From: Flavobacteriales bacterium
GTDB lineage: Bacteria; Bacteroidota; Bacteroidia; Flavobacteriales_D; Crocinitomicaceae
DNA: 33,043 bases
Direction: 5' to 3'
Assembly (NCBI GenBank): GCA_947463385.1
Contig: CANHSL010000020.1
Location: forward strand, 1 to 33,043
Within the stretch, counting starts at the first letter, position 1; every line of letters starts with the position of its first letter. The notes beneath the pieces are model-generated. The model did no database searches. It saw only the letters and a list, made by a program, of their open reading frames with translations, and was not told the DNA's origin. The position numbers were made by a program, and so were the translations under genes. Below are positions 1-9,897 of the stretch, piece by piece.

Positions 1-597
1 GCATACATTCAGAAATATTTGGATTGGGAAAAACTAACCTTTGGTGATATGATTGACCCACGAAGAGGGTTTATTTACCAAACAGGTGATGTACCGAGAG
101 GTGGTCGTAGAGGTCTTTTTGACGCAAGTGCAGGTGCAGTTATTTTCACAAAGTATTTTTATGGCGGAGTTGCATTGCATCACATCAATACGCCAGATGA
201 ATCAATGATTTTAGGTACAAGTAAGCTTCCAATGCGTATCACGGCTCACATGGGCGGAACGATACCTATCGGAAGAAGAGGACGCTACACCGATGGTACT
301 ACCATTAAGCCTGCTGTGATTTATCAATATCAGAATGGTTTCCAAGAACTTAACATTGGGGGTTACCTGAATTATGAACGTTTAAATATAGGCGTATGGT
401 ACCGCAATAGAGATGCAATGGTATTTATTGTAGGAGTTAAGGCAGATAAATTTCGTCTCGGGTACAGTTATGATTTGACAGTCTCTAGATTAGGGAATGG
501 ACTTACGGGTGGATCCCACGAAGTTTCATTCCAAATGGATATTAAGTGTAGAAGGAAACCTAAAAACTTTAGAAAAATTAGTTGCCCTTCATTTTAA
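1..597 (+). CDS. PorP/SprF family type IX secretion outer-membrane protein (5' end outside window)
   Basis: The reading frame is open from base 1, so only the C-terminal 198 residues are seen and the real start lies upstream. Alternating hydrophobic/polar strands rich in Gly, Tyr and Arg, and the closing stretch with LGYSYDLTVSRLG followed by a GGSHEVSF motif, match the end of PorP/SprF proteins. These are outer-membrane beta-barrels associated with type IX secretion and surface-adhesin delivery in gliding Bacteroidota. The short Cys-containing tail ending ISCPSF is also typical of the family. It sits 51 bases upstream of gldJ, which supports a secretion/gliding role. Family membership is fairly sure; which paralogue it is (porP, sprF or another) cannot be decided from this fragment. 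Confidence 0.85.
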   Translation, partial: AYIQKYLDWEKLTFGDMIDPRRGFIYQTGDVPRGGRRGLFDASAGAVIFTKYFYGGVALHHINTPDESMILGTSKLPMRITAHMGGTIPIGRRGRYTDGTTIKPAVIYQYQNGFQELNIGGYLNYERLNIGVWYRNRDAMVFIVGVKADKFRLGYSYDLTVSRLGNGLTGGSHEVSFQMDIKCRRKPKNFRKISCPSF

Positions 598-648
598 GTG
601 TAACGTTTAGATAAAATTGAATTTAAATTGAGCCAAATTAGCATACAT

Positions 649-3414
649 ATGAAACGTTCAATAATTACAAAAATCTCTTATGCCTTATTTGCAGCGGGAT
701 TATTGGCTAGTTGTCAAAAAGAGACTTCTACTTCAACCGGTTGGGAATATAACAACATTAACAACGGTGGTTTTGAGAAAGCTGACTTTGAAGAACAACG
801 TACTGGTCCTGGATTAGTAATGATTGAAGGTGGAACCTTCACTATGGGTAGAACGGAAGAAGACGTTTTCGACGATAACAATAACCGTCCAAACCGCTTT
901 ACCGTATCTTCCTTTTACATGGACCGTACAGAGGTAACCAATTTCCATTGGTTAGAATATGTATATTGGATGAAGCGCGTATATTACAAAACGTACCCGC
1001 ACATTTACAAGAAAGCGCTTCCGGATACGTTGTGTTGGAGAGATCCACTTTCTTACCGCGAGAAATTCGTTGAATATTATTTCCGTTACCCTGCGTACCG
1101 CGATTACCCAGTAGTTGGTGTTTCTTGGATTCAAGCCAATGATTTTTGTAAATGGAGAACTGATCGTGTTAACGAGTACATTCTTGTTGAACAAGGAATT
1201 ATCAAATGGCACTTTGCTGACAAAGTGGAAGACGGAGGTGATTTAGGTACTTTAGGACCAGAAAGTAAGGATGCTAAAAAATTTCAAAATGCTCCTGAAA
1301 ATATGTTTAATACAGAAAGCTATCTAGCTGGACAATACAACATAGAATCAGGTGCTGTCAAGAAAGATGATCCTAAAAACTATAAATATTCAGGAAAAGG
1401 TTACACCTTAACCGATGGAAAGGTAACTACACCGAAAGAGGGAGAATCTTATCCACGTGATCCGTATATGCTGAACAATTATGACCCAGTGTATGCTGTA
1501 AACGATGAAGATAACTATTACCAAGGAAAACGTTTAGTTCGATTGGAAGATGGAATCCTTCTTCCTAAATATCGTCTACCGACAGAAGCTGAATGGGAAT
1601 ATGCTGCGCTTGGCTTGCTTGGTAACTTAGATCCGAACTCTGAAAACATTGACGAACGAAGAATTTATCCATGGGATGGACATTATGTTCGGTATGATGA
1701 AGAGCAATTCCAAGGTACGATTCAAGCTAATTTCGTTCGTGGAACGGGTGACAATATGGGTGTTTCTGGTGCTCTGAATGATGGAGCGGATGCAACAACG
1801 TATGTTGATGCGTATTGGCCAAATGACTTTGGTTTATACAACATGGCTGGTAACGTTTCTGAGTGGGTTATGGATACGTATCGTCCAACTACAAGTGATT
1901 TGGCCGATGGGTTTATGCCTTTCCGTGGTAACGTATACCAAACGCCGCTTATGGTTCCAGACGGTCTTCATGACAAATATGTTAAAACGAAGGACAACAT
2001 TTATGATGTTCATGGTATGAAGGAATTTGTGAACGAGTATGCACGAGTTTTATACGCACGTCATGGAAACATCGAGCTTAATCTAGATAAGAACTATAAG
2101 GATAACTACATCACTCAACTTGAAAAAGAACGAAGAGATAAGGAAAGCGTGAGTGCTCCATTGTTTATCTCAGCAATTGACTTAGTTGAAACCGTTGACT
2201 CATTGCGTTTAATCAGTAAATTCAACGGGGCTGATTCAGTGGTATCCAGACAATGGAAAGTTGAAGGTCCGGGTAAAGTTACGTACGCATACGATTCGTT
2301 AACTAAAAAGAATTCGGATCAATCTGCATCTGCTTTAGTAAACTTTTCTACTCCTGGTAAATACACAGTAAGTTTAACCGTAACCACATCTAAAGGGGCG
2401 AAAGAATCTAAAGTTTTGACGGATTACATAACTGTCCTAGATAAATCGCAAAAAGCATATATCAATAGCCAACGTCAAAAAGCGATGATTAATTCGCGTC
2501 AGGACATGCGTAAATACCAATTCAACAGTCCGAGCAATTACTACACGTCTAATGGTCGTAAACTAACGTCGCAAGATAAAGCACAACTGGAAGTACTTGA
2601 TGAGCTGAATTCTTTAATCGATACAGCGATCTTCCTTTACAATAAAGGGAATACAGTAAAAGCTTCTGCATTCATTGAGAAAGCCTTATTTGGAAATACT
2701 CCAATGACCAAACTTTTAAATTCGGACTTCAGAAATGATGCAGATATGACCGAATTAAATAAAAATGGAGAGGAGGTTAAGAGCAATGATCAAGCTAAAG
2801 ATTTCGGTATCTACATGCAAAAACCAGTTGAAGGTGAAGAACCTGAATGTAAATGGACTTATGCGTTTGGAAACGATTATTTAGATTTTAAATTTCCTCA
2901 ATACAAAGATGATCAAACCATCACCACATGGTTGTTAAACCTTCGTAATGGCTTATCTGAATATACGATTGAAAGTCGTGGTAAGCAACGTTGGAGAAAC
3001 GTTACAGAAGAGGAGAACATTGGTCGTTTAAACTATCGAAAAGATGATTACATCGATTATTTGGACGGAGACCTCGAATCTTCTATCTATTACAACAATA
3101 CAAAACGTAAAGATGATATTAACTCTGGTCGTTTAAGTGCAAAGAATTCAGTTTATCAATCTCAACATGAGAATTTAGACTTAAACAACGACCGAATTAC
3201 TTCGAATTCTTCTGGATGGCCAACCACGCTAATTTCAGATCGTTCTAAAGTATATAAGGGAGGTTCTTGGGCTGATAGAGCGTATTGGTTGTCTGCTGGA
3301 AATCGTAGATTCCTAGATGAAGACAAATCCAGTGCAACCATTGGCTTCCGATGTGCCATGGATCGCTTAGGAGGACAACCCAATTTAAATTACAAAAAGA
3401 GAAAACGGAATTAA
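649..3414 (+). CDS. gldJ: Gliding motility / type IX secretion lipoprotein GldJ, with large internal insertion
   Basis: GldJ is an envelope lipoprotein with a formylglycine-generating-enzyme (FGE/SUMF1)-like fold, needed for gliding and type IX secretion in Flavobacteria. I start it at ATG 649 rather than an in-frame TTG at 628, because this gives a clean lipoprotein signal with lipobox LLASC near residue 20. The FGE-like fold begins near residue 55 (MIEGGTFTMG) and includes a RLPTEAEWEYA motif (near 310) and NMAGNVSEW (398-406). It resumes at the C-terminus with KVYKGGSW (867-874) and IGFRCAMDR. Between them lie about 360 residues that include a PKD-like beta domain (about 505-597, with PGKYTVSLTV) and a helical/charged region. 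The product is 921 residues, against roughly 560 that I recall for Flavobacterium GldJ. A hairpin terminator follows at 3439. Confidence 0.93.
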   Translation: MKRSIITKISYALFAAGLLASCQKETSTSTGWEYNNINNGGFEKADFEEQRTGPGLVMIEGGTFTMGRTEEDVFDDNNNRPNRFTVSSFYMDRTEVTNFHWLEYVYWMKRVYYKTYPHIYKKALPDTLCWRDPLSYREKFVEYYFRYPAYRDYPVVGVSWIQANDFCKWRTDRVNEYILVEQGIIKWHFADKVEDGGDLGTLGPESKDAKKFQNAPENMFNTESYLAGQYNIESGAVKKDDPKNYKYSGKGYTLTDGKVTTPKEGESYPRDPYMLNNYDPVYAVNDEDNYYQGKRLVRLEDGILLPKYRLPTEAEWEYAALGLLGNLDPNSENIDERRIYPWDGHYVRYDEEQFQGTIQANFVRGTGDNMGVSGALNDGADATTYVDAYWPNDFGLYNMAGNVSEWVMDTYRPTTSDLADGFMPFRGNVYQTPLMVPDGLHDKYVKTKDNIYDVHGMKEFVNEYARVLYARHGNIELNLDKNYKDNYITQLEKERRDKESVSAPLFISAIDLVETVDSLRLISKFNGADSVVSRQWKVEGPGKVTYAYDSLTKKNSDQSASALVNFSTPGKYTVSLTVTTSKGAKESKVLTDYITVLDKSQKAYINSQRQKAMINSRQDMRKYQFNSPSNYYTSNGRKLTSQDKAQLEVLDELNSLIDTAIFLYNKGNTVKASAFIEKALFGNTPMTKLLNSDFRNDADMTELNKNGEEVKSNDQAKDFGIYMQKPVEGEEPECKWTYAFGNDYLDFKFPQYKDDQTITTWLLNLRNGLSEYTIESRGKQRWRNVTEEENIGRLNYRKDDYIDYLDGDLESSIYYNNTKRKDDINSGRLSAKNSVYQSQHENLDLNNDRITSNSSGWPTTLISDRSKVYKGGSWADRAYWLSAGNRRFLDEDKSSATIGFRCAMDRLGGQPNLNYKKRKRN

Positions 3415-3430
3415 CATTCGTAACTTTAAT

Positions 3431-3438
3431 TATCTTTG
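3431..3438 (+). promoter_or_regulatory. Putative murF promoter -7 element
   Basis: TATCTTTG is a perfect match to the Bacteroidota -7 consensus TAnnTTTG. It lies between gldJ and murF and directly abuts the left arm of the terminator hairpin, so transcription would start inside that arm. No good -33 TTG is seen at the usual spacing. Confidence 0.55.
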
Positions 3439-3463
3439 AGTCCCGCACTAGCGGGACTTTTTT
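3439..3463 (+). terminator. Rho-independent terminator after gldJ
   Basis: Perfect 8-bp stem AGTCCCGC / GCGGGACT with loop ACTA, followed by six T. The T-run touches the ATG of murF at 3464. It probably ends gldJ transcripts. Confidence 0.85.
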
Positions 3464-4741
3464 ATGGAACAATATTTCAATTTATTCTATGAATGTTCGG
3501 GGGTCTCCACAGATACTCGAACGATTGCAAAAGGCAACCTCTTCATATGTCTTAAAGGAGATCGCTACGATGCCAATGAGTTTGCTGAAGAAGCAATAAC
3601 GCAAGGGGCAAGGTATGTAATCAGTTCTGACCAATCTAAGTGTAACGGTTTGAACATCTTTTTTGTAGCCGATACCCTATTATTTTTGCAAAAGCTAGCG
3701 AATCATCACAGAAATAAATTTAATATTCCAATCCTAGGCATCACCGGTAGTAACGGTAAAACCACTACAAAAGAGCTGATTAATGCGGTGCTTGAAACCG
3801 AACTTCAGGTTCTTTGTACCAAAGGCAACTTAAACAATCACATCGGTGTGCCCCTAACCCTACTTCGCCTAAATGCCACCCATGAAATTTCAATCATAGA
3901 AATGGGCGCAAATAAACCTGGAGACATTGAAGAACTGTGCAACATCACGGAACCCACACATGGTATCATTACGAATATTGGCCGTGCACACTTGGAAGGA
4001 TTTGGTAATTTTGAAGGAGTTTTAACTACCAAACTGGCACTTTATCGATCAATAAATGCACATCAAGGAACTATTTTTTATAACGGTGATGATCGCATCT
4101 TAAGCCAACAATTACCGCAAACCAAGACCATTGATTACAGTGTAGAAAACCCTTCATTTTGCAGGGGAAGGATTATTAGCTTAACACCGTATGTTTCATT
4201 TGAATACAGCATTGAAGATGTTATTTCCGCTGAAATTAAAACGCATTTAATCGGTGCATATAACCTATACAATTTCCTTGCAGCCGTATGCATCGGTACC
4301 TATTTTAATATCCCGGCGCATTCGATACGAAAGGGACTGGAAAATTATATCCCTTCTAACAATCGGTCTCAAGTGCTCCAAACGAAACGAAATACGTTAA
4401 TTTTAGATTGCTATAATGCGAATCCTTCAAGTATGAAGGCTGCCTTAACATCTTTTTCTCAAACAACTCACAATCATAAAGTTGCAATTCTTGGGGACAT
4501 GTTAGAATTAGGGACTGTTTCTGAAGAAGAGCATGAAGCGATCGTTGACGCATGTGCTGAATTAGCAATACCTGTAATAACGGTTGGAAAGGAATTTGAA
4601 CACATCACAACAGTTCGCACACACTTTCAAGATACGCAGCGCCTTATTTCATCTGGCATACTATCAACGTACGCGGATGCTTTAATTTTAATTAAAGGAT
4701 CAAGAGGTATTGGACTAGAGCAAATTGTACCCTTTCTTTAA
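3464..4741 (+). CDS. murF: UDP-N-acetylmuramoyl-tripeptide--D-alanyl-D-alanine ligase (MurF)
   Basis: MurF adds D-Ala-D-Ala to UDP-MurNAc-tripeptide, the last cytoplasmic step of peptidoglycan precursor synthesis. The 425-residue product has the Mur-ligase order: an N-terminal substrate domain beginning near residue 10 (GVSTDTRTI), the ATP-binding loop TGSNGKTTT at 94-102, the central domain with [11 protein letters not shown] and [13 protein letters not shown], and the C-terminal domain with [15 protein letters not shown] and ILGDMLELG. These last two motifs are characteristic of MurF rather than MurC/D/E. The length is normal for Bacteroidota. The start codon directly follows the T-run of the gldJ terminator; the gene probably has its own promoter at 3431. 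It overlaps the end of prfB tail-to-tail by 4 bases. Confidence 0.97.
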   Translation: MEQYFNLFYECSGVSTDTRTIAKGNLFICLKGDRYDANEFAEEAITQGARYVISSDQSKCNGLNIFFVADTLLFLQKLANHHRNKFNIPILGITGSNGKTTTKELINAVLETELQVLCTKGNLNNHIGVPLTLLRLNATHEISIIEMGANKPGDIEELCNITEPTHGIITNIGRAHLEGFGNFEGVLTTKLALYRSINAHQGTIFYNGDDRILSQQLPQTKTIDYSVENPSFCRGRIISLTPYVSFEYSIEDVISAEIKTHLIGAYNLYNFLAAVCIGTYFNIPAHSIRKGLENYIPSNNRSQVLQTKRNTLILDCYNANPSSMKAALTSFSQTTHNHKVAILGDMLELGTVSEEEHEAIVDACAELAIPVITVGKEFEHITTVRTHFQDTQRLISSGILSTYADALILIKGSRGIGLEQIVPFL

Positions 4742-5820
4742 CCCCCATATTGCATTAAAAAGGCTTTTAAGAATTCATCCAATTCTCCATTCATAACGCC
4801 TTCCACATCTGAGGTTTCTATACCTGTACGAACATCCTTAACCAATTTATAGGGATGCATAACATAATTTCGAATTTGTGAACCCCATTCAATTTTCTTC
4901 TTACCCGCTTCAATCTCACTTCGTTTCTCCATGCGCTCACGCAAAACAAGTTCATATAATTGAGAGCGCAGCAATTGCATGGCTTTTTCCTTATTTGCTA
5001 ATTGGGACCGAGATTCTGAATTTTCAATAATGATTCCAGAAGGCGCATGCCGTAATCGAACTGCGGTTTCTACCTTATTTACATTTTGTCCACCGGCACC
5101 TCCAGAACGAAATGTTTCCCAAGAAATATCTGCTGGATTGATGTGTATTTCAATTTGATCATCCACGAGGGGATAAACATATACCGAAACAAACGACGTA
5201 TGCCGTTTGGCGTTGGAATCGAAGGGTGAAATTCGTACTAAACGATGCACTCCATTTTCTCCTTTCAAATAACCAAAAGCAAACTCTCCATCAAACTCGA
5301 GTGAAACGGTCTTTATTCCAGCCACATCACCTTCTTGATGATTCAGTTCGGTTACTTTATACCCTTGCTTTTGTGCCCACATAAGGTACATGCGCATAAG
5401 CATTGAAGCCCAATCACAACTTTCCGTACCTCCTGCACCTGCGGTTATTTGTATAACAGCACTCAAAGAATCTTCTTCATTCGACAACATGTTTTTAAGC
5501 TCTAGCTCCTCAACCATACTGCCTAACATTTGATACTGGTCTTCTACCTCAAGCGCCGTTGCGCCTCCCTCCTTCTCAAATTCAATTAAAACTTGTAAAT
5601 CATCATATCCCGATTGAATTTTCTTAAATCCCTCTACCCAATACTTTAACCCACGGATAATTTTCATCTGAGCTTCCGCTTTTTTTGGGTCATCCCAAAA
5701 GCTCGGGTCTTGTGTACGCAACTCTTCCTCACTTAACTGTTGCGATTTTTCAGCAATTTTTAAGTAATTATTAATGGAAAGAATCCGCTGCTCTAATTCT
5801 TTATTTTGTTCACCGGTCAT
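4738..5820 (-). CDS. prfB: Peptide chain release factor 2
   Basis: RF2 terminates translation at UGA and UAA. The product from ATG 5820 is 360 residues. It carries the tripeptide anticodon-like SPF (198-200), diagnostic of RF2 rather than RF1, and the peptidyl-hydrolysis motif GGQ (243-245) in [12 protein letters not shown] prefer ATG 5820 over an in-frame upstream start five codons earlier, because a perfect -7 element ends only 4 nt before it, which would place the upstream start outside the mRNA. The many RF2 genes regulated by a +1 programmed frameshift have an in-frame UGA near codon 25. Here the frame runs straight through (NNYLKIAEK, about 17-25) with no stop and no CTTTGA, so that autoregulation is absent. 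Confidence 0.97.
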   Translation of the reverse strand: MTGEQNKELEQRILSINNYLKIAEKSQQLSEEELRTQDPSFWDDPKKAEAQMKIIRGLKYWVEGFKKIQSGYDDLQVLIEFEKEGGATALEVEDQYQMLGSMVEELELKNMLSNEEDSLSAVIQITAGAGGTESCDWASMLMRMYLMWAQKQGYKVTELNHQEGDVAGIKTVSLEFDGEFAFGYLKGENGVHRLVRISPFDSNAKRHTSFVSVYVYPLVDDQIEIHINPADISWETFRSGGAGGQNVNKVETAVRLRHAPSGIIIENSESRSQLANKEKAMQLLRSQLYELVLRERMEKRSEIEAGKKKIEWGSQIRNYVMHPYKLVKDVRTGIETSDVEGVMNGELDEFLKAFLMQYGG

Positions 5821-5824
5821 GTTG

Positions 5825-5832
5825 CAAAAGTA
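5825..5832 (-). promoter_or_regulatory. Putative prfB promoter -7 element (leaderless configuration)
   Basis: On the minus strand this reads TACTTTTG, a perfect TAnnTTTG. Only four bases (CAAC) separate it from the prfB ATG at 5820, so transcription should start at or next to the start codon. No clear -33 TTG. Confidence 0.5.
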
Positions 5833-5853
5833 CAAAAGTTAAGTCCTAACCCG

Positions 5854-5881
5854 TTTGAATCACTTGAATATATTATTTTTG
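5854..5881 (+). promoter_or_regulatory. Putative gcvH promoter (-33 TTTG and -7 TATTTTTG)
   Basis: TTTG at 5854-5857 and TATTTTTG at 5874-5881 are separated by 16 bases, slightly short for the Bacteroidota -33/-7 architecture. The start codon of gcvH lies 16 bases after the -7 element. This promoter is back-to-back with that of prfB. Confidence 0.6.
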
Positions 5882-5897
5882 TAAAAAAACAAAAGCG

Positions 5898-6275
5898 ATG
5901 AATATACCTGCGAATTTAAAGTACACCAAAGAACACGAGTGGATAGCTATTGATGGAGATGTAGCTACCATTGGAATTACCGATTTTGCACAGAGCGAAC
6001 TTGGAGATATCGTTTACGTTGAAATCGAAACCGTTGGAGAAACCTTATCAAAGGATGAAGTATTTGGATCAGTTGAAGCGGTTAAGACCGTTTCAGATTT
6101 ATTTATGCCTGTTAGCGGTGAGATTCTTGAATTTAATGGTGAATTAGAAGCTAATCCAGAAGCTGTAAATAAAGATCCATACGGTTCAGGTTGGATGATT
6201 AAAGTTCAAGTTTCTGACATGGGTGAATTAGACGGTCTAATGGATGCGACTGCATACCAAGACTTAGTTGGATAA
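5898..6275 (+). CDS. gcvH: Glycine cleavage system H protein
   Basis: GcvH is the lipoyl-carrying shuttle of the glycine cleavage complex, passing the aminomethyl group between P, T and L proteins in the cytoplasm; in some bacteria it is also the first acceptor of newly made lipoyl groups. The 125-residue protein has the usual length and opens with the family hallmark KYTKEHEW. The lipoylation site is Lys63 in [11 protein letters not shown]. The lipoyl-domain strands around [14 protein letters not shown] and the C-terminal [13 protein letters not shown] are intact. No gcvP, gcvT or lipoate genes adjoin it. It has its own promoter and a strong terminator, so it is probably monocistronic. Confidence 0.97.
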   Translation: MNIPANLKYTKEHEWIAIDGDVATIGITDFAQSELGDIVYVEIETVGETLSKDEVFGSVEAVKTVSDLFMPVSGEILEFNGELEANPEAVNKDPYGSGWMIKVQVSDMGELDGLMDATAYQDLVG

Positions 6276-6294
6276 AAACAATTCATTTAACCAT

Positions 6295-6328
6295 AAAAAA
6301 GCCCTGACGGTTTCGTCAGGGCTTTTTT
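6295..6328. terminator. Bidirectional rho-independent terminator between gcvH and gyrB
   Basis: A-run (6295-6300), 9-bp perfect stem GCCCTGACG / CGTCAGGGC with loop GTTT, T-run (6323-6328). The A/T flanks make it work for both converging genes. On the minus strand it begins one base after the gyrB stop codon. Confidence 0.93.
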
Positions 6329-6329
6329 G

Positions 6330-8309
<1,980 letters not shown>

Positions 8310-8323
8310 TTAAAAATACAGTA

Positions 8324-8331
8324 CAAAAATA
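8324..8331 (-). promoter_or_regulatory. Putative gyrB promoter -7 element
   Basis: On the minus strand this reads TATTTTTG, a perfect TAnnTTTG, 41 bases upstream of the gyrB ATG. It sits in the 121-base gap between gyrB and the peroxidase gene. No strong -33 motif. Confidence 0.5.
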
Positions 8332-8403
8332 CGTAAAAGCTAGGGCTAAAAAGGATTGTAAACTAGGTCAAACCCCTTAACTTTTCAACAAAATTTCAAC
8401 GAT

Positions 8404-8985
8404 TTACTTTGATTTAATCCAAGAAATGATTTCGGGATCGTTTGGAGCAGTTGTTGGTGAAATGACACGAACTAAAAATCCGTTTTCATCAATCAAATAC
8501 TTTTGAAAATTCCATTTAACCTCATTGTCCTCAAGTCCATTCTCGGACAAACTCGTTAAGAATTTATACACCGGGTGCATATCTTTACCTTTAACAGAAA
8601 TTTTAGACATCATTGGAAAGCTTACCCCATAATTTTTAGAACAAAAAGCAGCAATTTCGTCATCCGATCCTGGCTCTTGGGCCATGAAATTATTTGCAGG
8701 AAAGCCGATAATAACAAAATTCGAATCTTTAAATTCACGGTAAAGCGCCTCTAATTCTTTGTACTGAGGGGTAAGACCACATTTAGAAGCTGTATTCACA
8801 ATCATCATCTTCTTGCCTTTAAATTCTGACAAGTTTAAGCTGTCTCCATCAATGGAAATCACCGTGAATTCATGAATTGAATGTTTGTTCATCCCTGTAG
8901 CGTTTTTAGTTGAATTATTGACGTTACGTTGGCCCGTACTGCAAAATGACAGCCCCATCGCAACAAAAAGTAAACCGAGTATTTT
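8404..8985 (-). CDS. Glutathione peroxidase-family (thiol-dependent) peroxidase, probable lipoprotein
   Basis: GPx-family enzymes reduce hydroperoxides; bacterial Cys forms usually draw electrons from thioredoxin. The catalytic set is visible: peroxidatic Cys in NTASKCGLTPQY, Gln in NFMAQEPG, and Trp/Asn in VKWNFQKYL. The Cys in AAFCSKNYG is a candidate resolving residue, while the Cys often found in FPCNQF is Ala here (FPANNF). I start at ATG 8985 (193 residues), giving signal MKILGLLFVAMGLSFC with a lipobox-like end, so the protein is probably exported and lipidated; Phe before the Cys is atypical. An in-frame ATG at 9036 would add 17 residues and obscure the signal. It is divergent from the OmpA-family gene. 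Confidence 0.88.
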   Translation of the reverse strand, partial: KILGLLFVAMGLSFCSTGQRNVNNSTKNATGMNKHSIHEFTVISIDGDSLNLSEFKGKKMMIVNTASKCGLTPQYKELEALYREFKDSNFVIIGFPANNFMAQEPGSDDEIAAFCSKNYGVSFPMMSKISVKGKDMHPVYKFLTSLSENGLEDNEVKWNFQKYLIDENGFLVRVISPTTAPNDPEIISWIKSK

Positions 8986-9039
8986 CATGAAATTAATAAC
9001 AAAGAATAACCAAATTAGTTTAGTTGCGTTTAACATTTT

Positions 9040-9897
9040 ATGAGGCTTAGTTTTATTCTAGTACTTATTTTTATATCATTCCTTTCATTGTTTCACGCGC
9101 AGAAAATAAGCGGAAATTGGATTGGCATCTTAACAAACCCCTCCATAGACTCGAACCAAGCTATACCTGTCTTGCTTAGTCACCAAGTTGTAATGAACTT
9201 TTCAAACGGCACCTTTCGGATTGAAGATGCTGGTAAAATTCAACAATTTGAAGTGAGTGGTGCGATTAAAAATAAAAAGAACTTTAACTTAAGCTCAGGT
9301 AAAAGCCCCACAATAAAAAGCAAACAAAGCATAGCATATCCCTTTGATTTTCAATTTACGCTTAATGATTCGAGCGGATATATTGAATCAACATTTAATG
9401 CCCCTGGAAGTCCATACCATGGCTACCACCTATTCCTTGAGCGAGATTTGAAGACTTACGAGCCAAATAAGCTTCCAATCCTAGAACCAAGTGTAGCAAA
9501 ATCCATGTTAAACAACATTAAAAATGGGATTCCAGCCAAAGAAAAGCGCTACAAAGAATTACAACAATTCGAGTTTAATCCGGTATATTTTGGATACAAT
9601 GAATTTACTGTAGATAGCAGTTACAACGATTACTTAAAACGCATATGCCGCATATTAAAAAGCCATAGTGATTTACGAATCAAAATAATAGGCAATACGG
9701 ATGGCGACGGCAGCGAAGCATTCAATTTAGAATTATCTAAAAAGCGCAGCAACGAAATAAAACTCATCTTAATCAAGAATGGAATTCGTACGGATCGAAT
9801 GATCGAAGAATACAACGGAGAATTACACCCCATCGATTCAAACGAAACAGACGAAGGAAAGCGCAAAAATCGACGGGTGGATTTTCAGTTTATTTAA
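9040..9897 (+). CDS. OmpA-family envelope protein with C-terminal peptidoglycan-binding domain
   Basis: The 285-residue protein starts with a classical signal peptide ([20 protein letters not shown]). The N-terminal half, about residues 22-150, looks like a small beta-rich lipocalin-like domain ([10 protein letters not shown], with long polar strands), but I do not recognise its family. The C-terminal 105 residues form an OmpA/MotB-like domain: [41 protein letters not shown], and the closing [13 protein letters not shown]. This domain binds peptidoglycan, so the protein is probably periplasmic or outer-membrane associated. The stop overlaps the end of valS by 8 bases. Confidence 0.85.
   Translation: MRLSFILVLIFISFLSLFHAQKISGNWIGILTNPSIDSNQAIPVLLSHQVVMNFSNGTFRIEDAGKIQQFEVSGAIKNKKNFNLSSGKSPTIKSKQSIAYPFDFQFTLNDSSGYIESTFNAPGSPYHGYHLFLERDLKTYEPNKLPILEPSVAKSMLNNIKNGIPAKEKRYKELQQFEFNPVYFGYNEFTVDSSYNDYLKRICRILKSHSDLRIKIIGNTDGDGSEAFNLELSKKRSNEIKLILIKNGIRTDRMIEEYNGELHPIDSNETDEGKRKNRRVDFQFI

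Noticed and set aside
628-648. In-frame TTG start seven codons upstream of gldJ ATG
   Set aside because: It would hide the lipoprotein signal; ATG 649 gives a standard lipobox.
3351-3599. 82-residue ORF across the gldJ end, terminator and murF start
   Set aside because: It crosses the terminator in another frame and overlaps two solid genes; no family resemblance.
5825-5839. Direct repeat CAAAAGTA / CAAAAGTT as a possible operator
   Set aside because: The first copy is explained by the prfB -7 element on the minus strand. Two copies in AT-rich DNA are not enough for an operator call.
8986-9036. Upstream ATG extension of the peroxidase
   Set aside because: It adds a second hydrophobic stretch before the signal peptide and leaves only a three-base gap to the divergent OmpA-family start; ATG 8985 fits a lipoprotein signal better.
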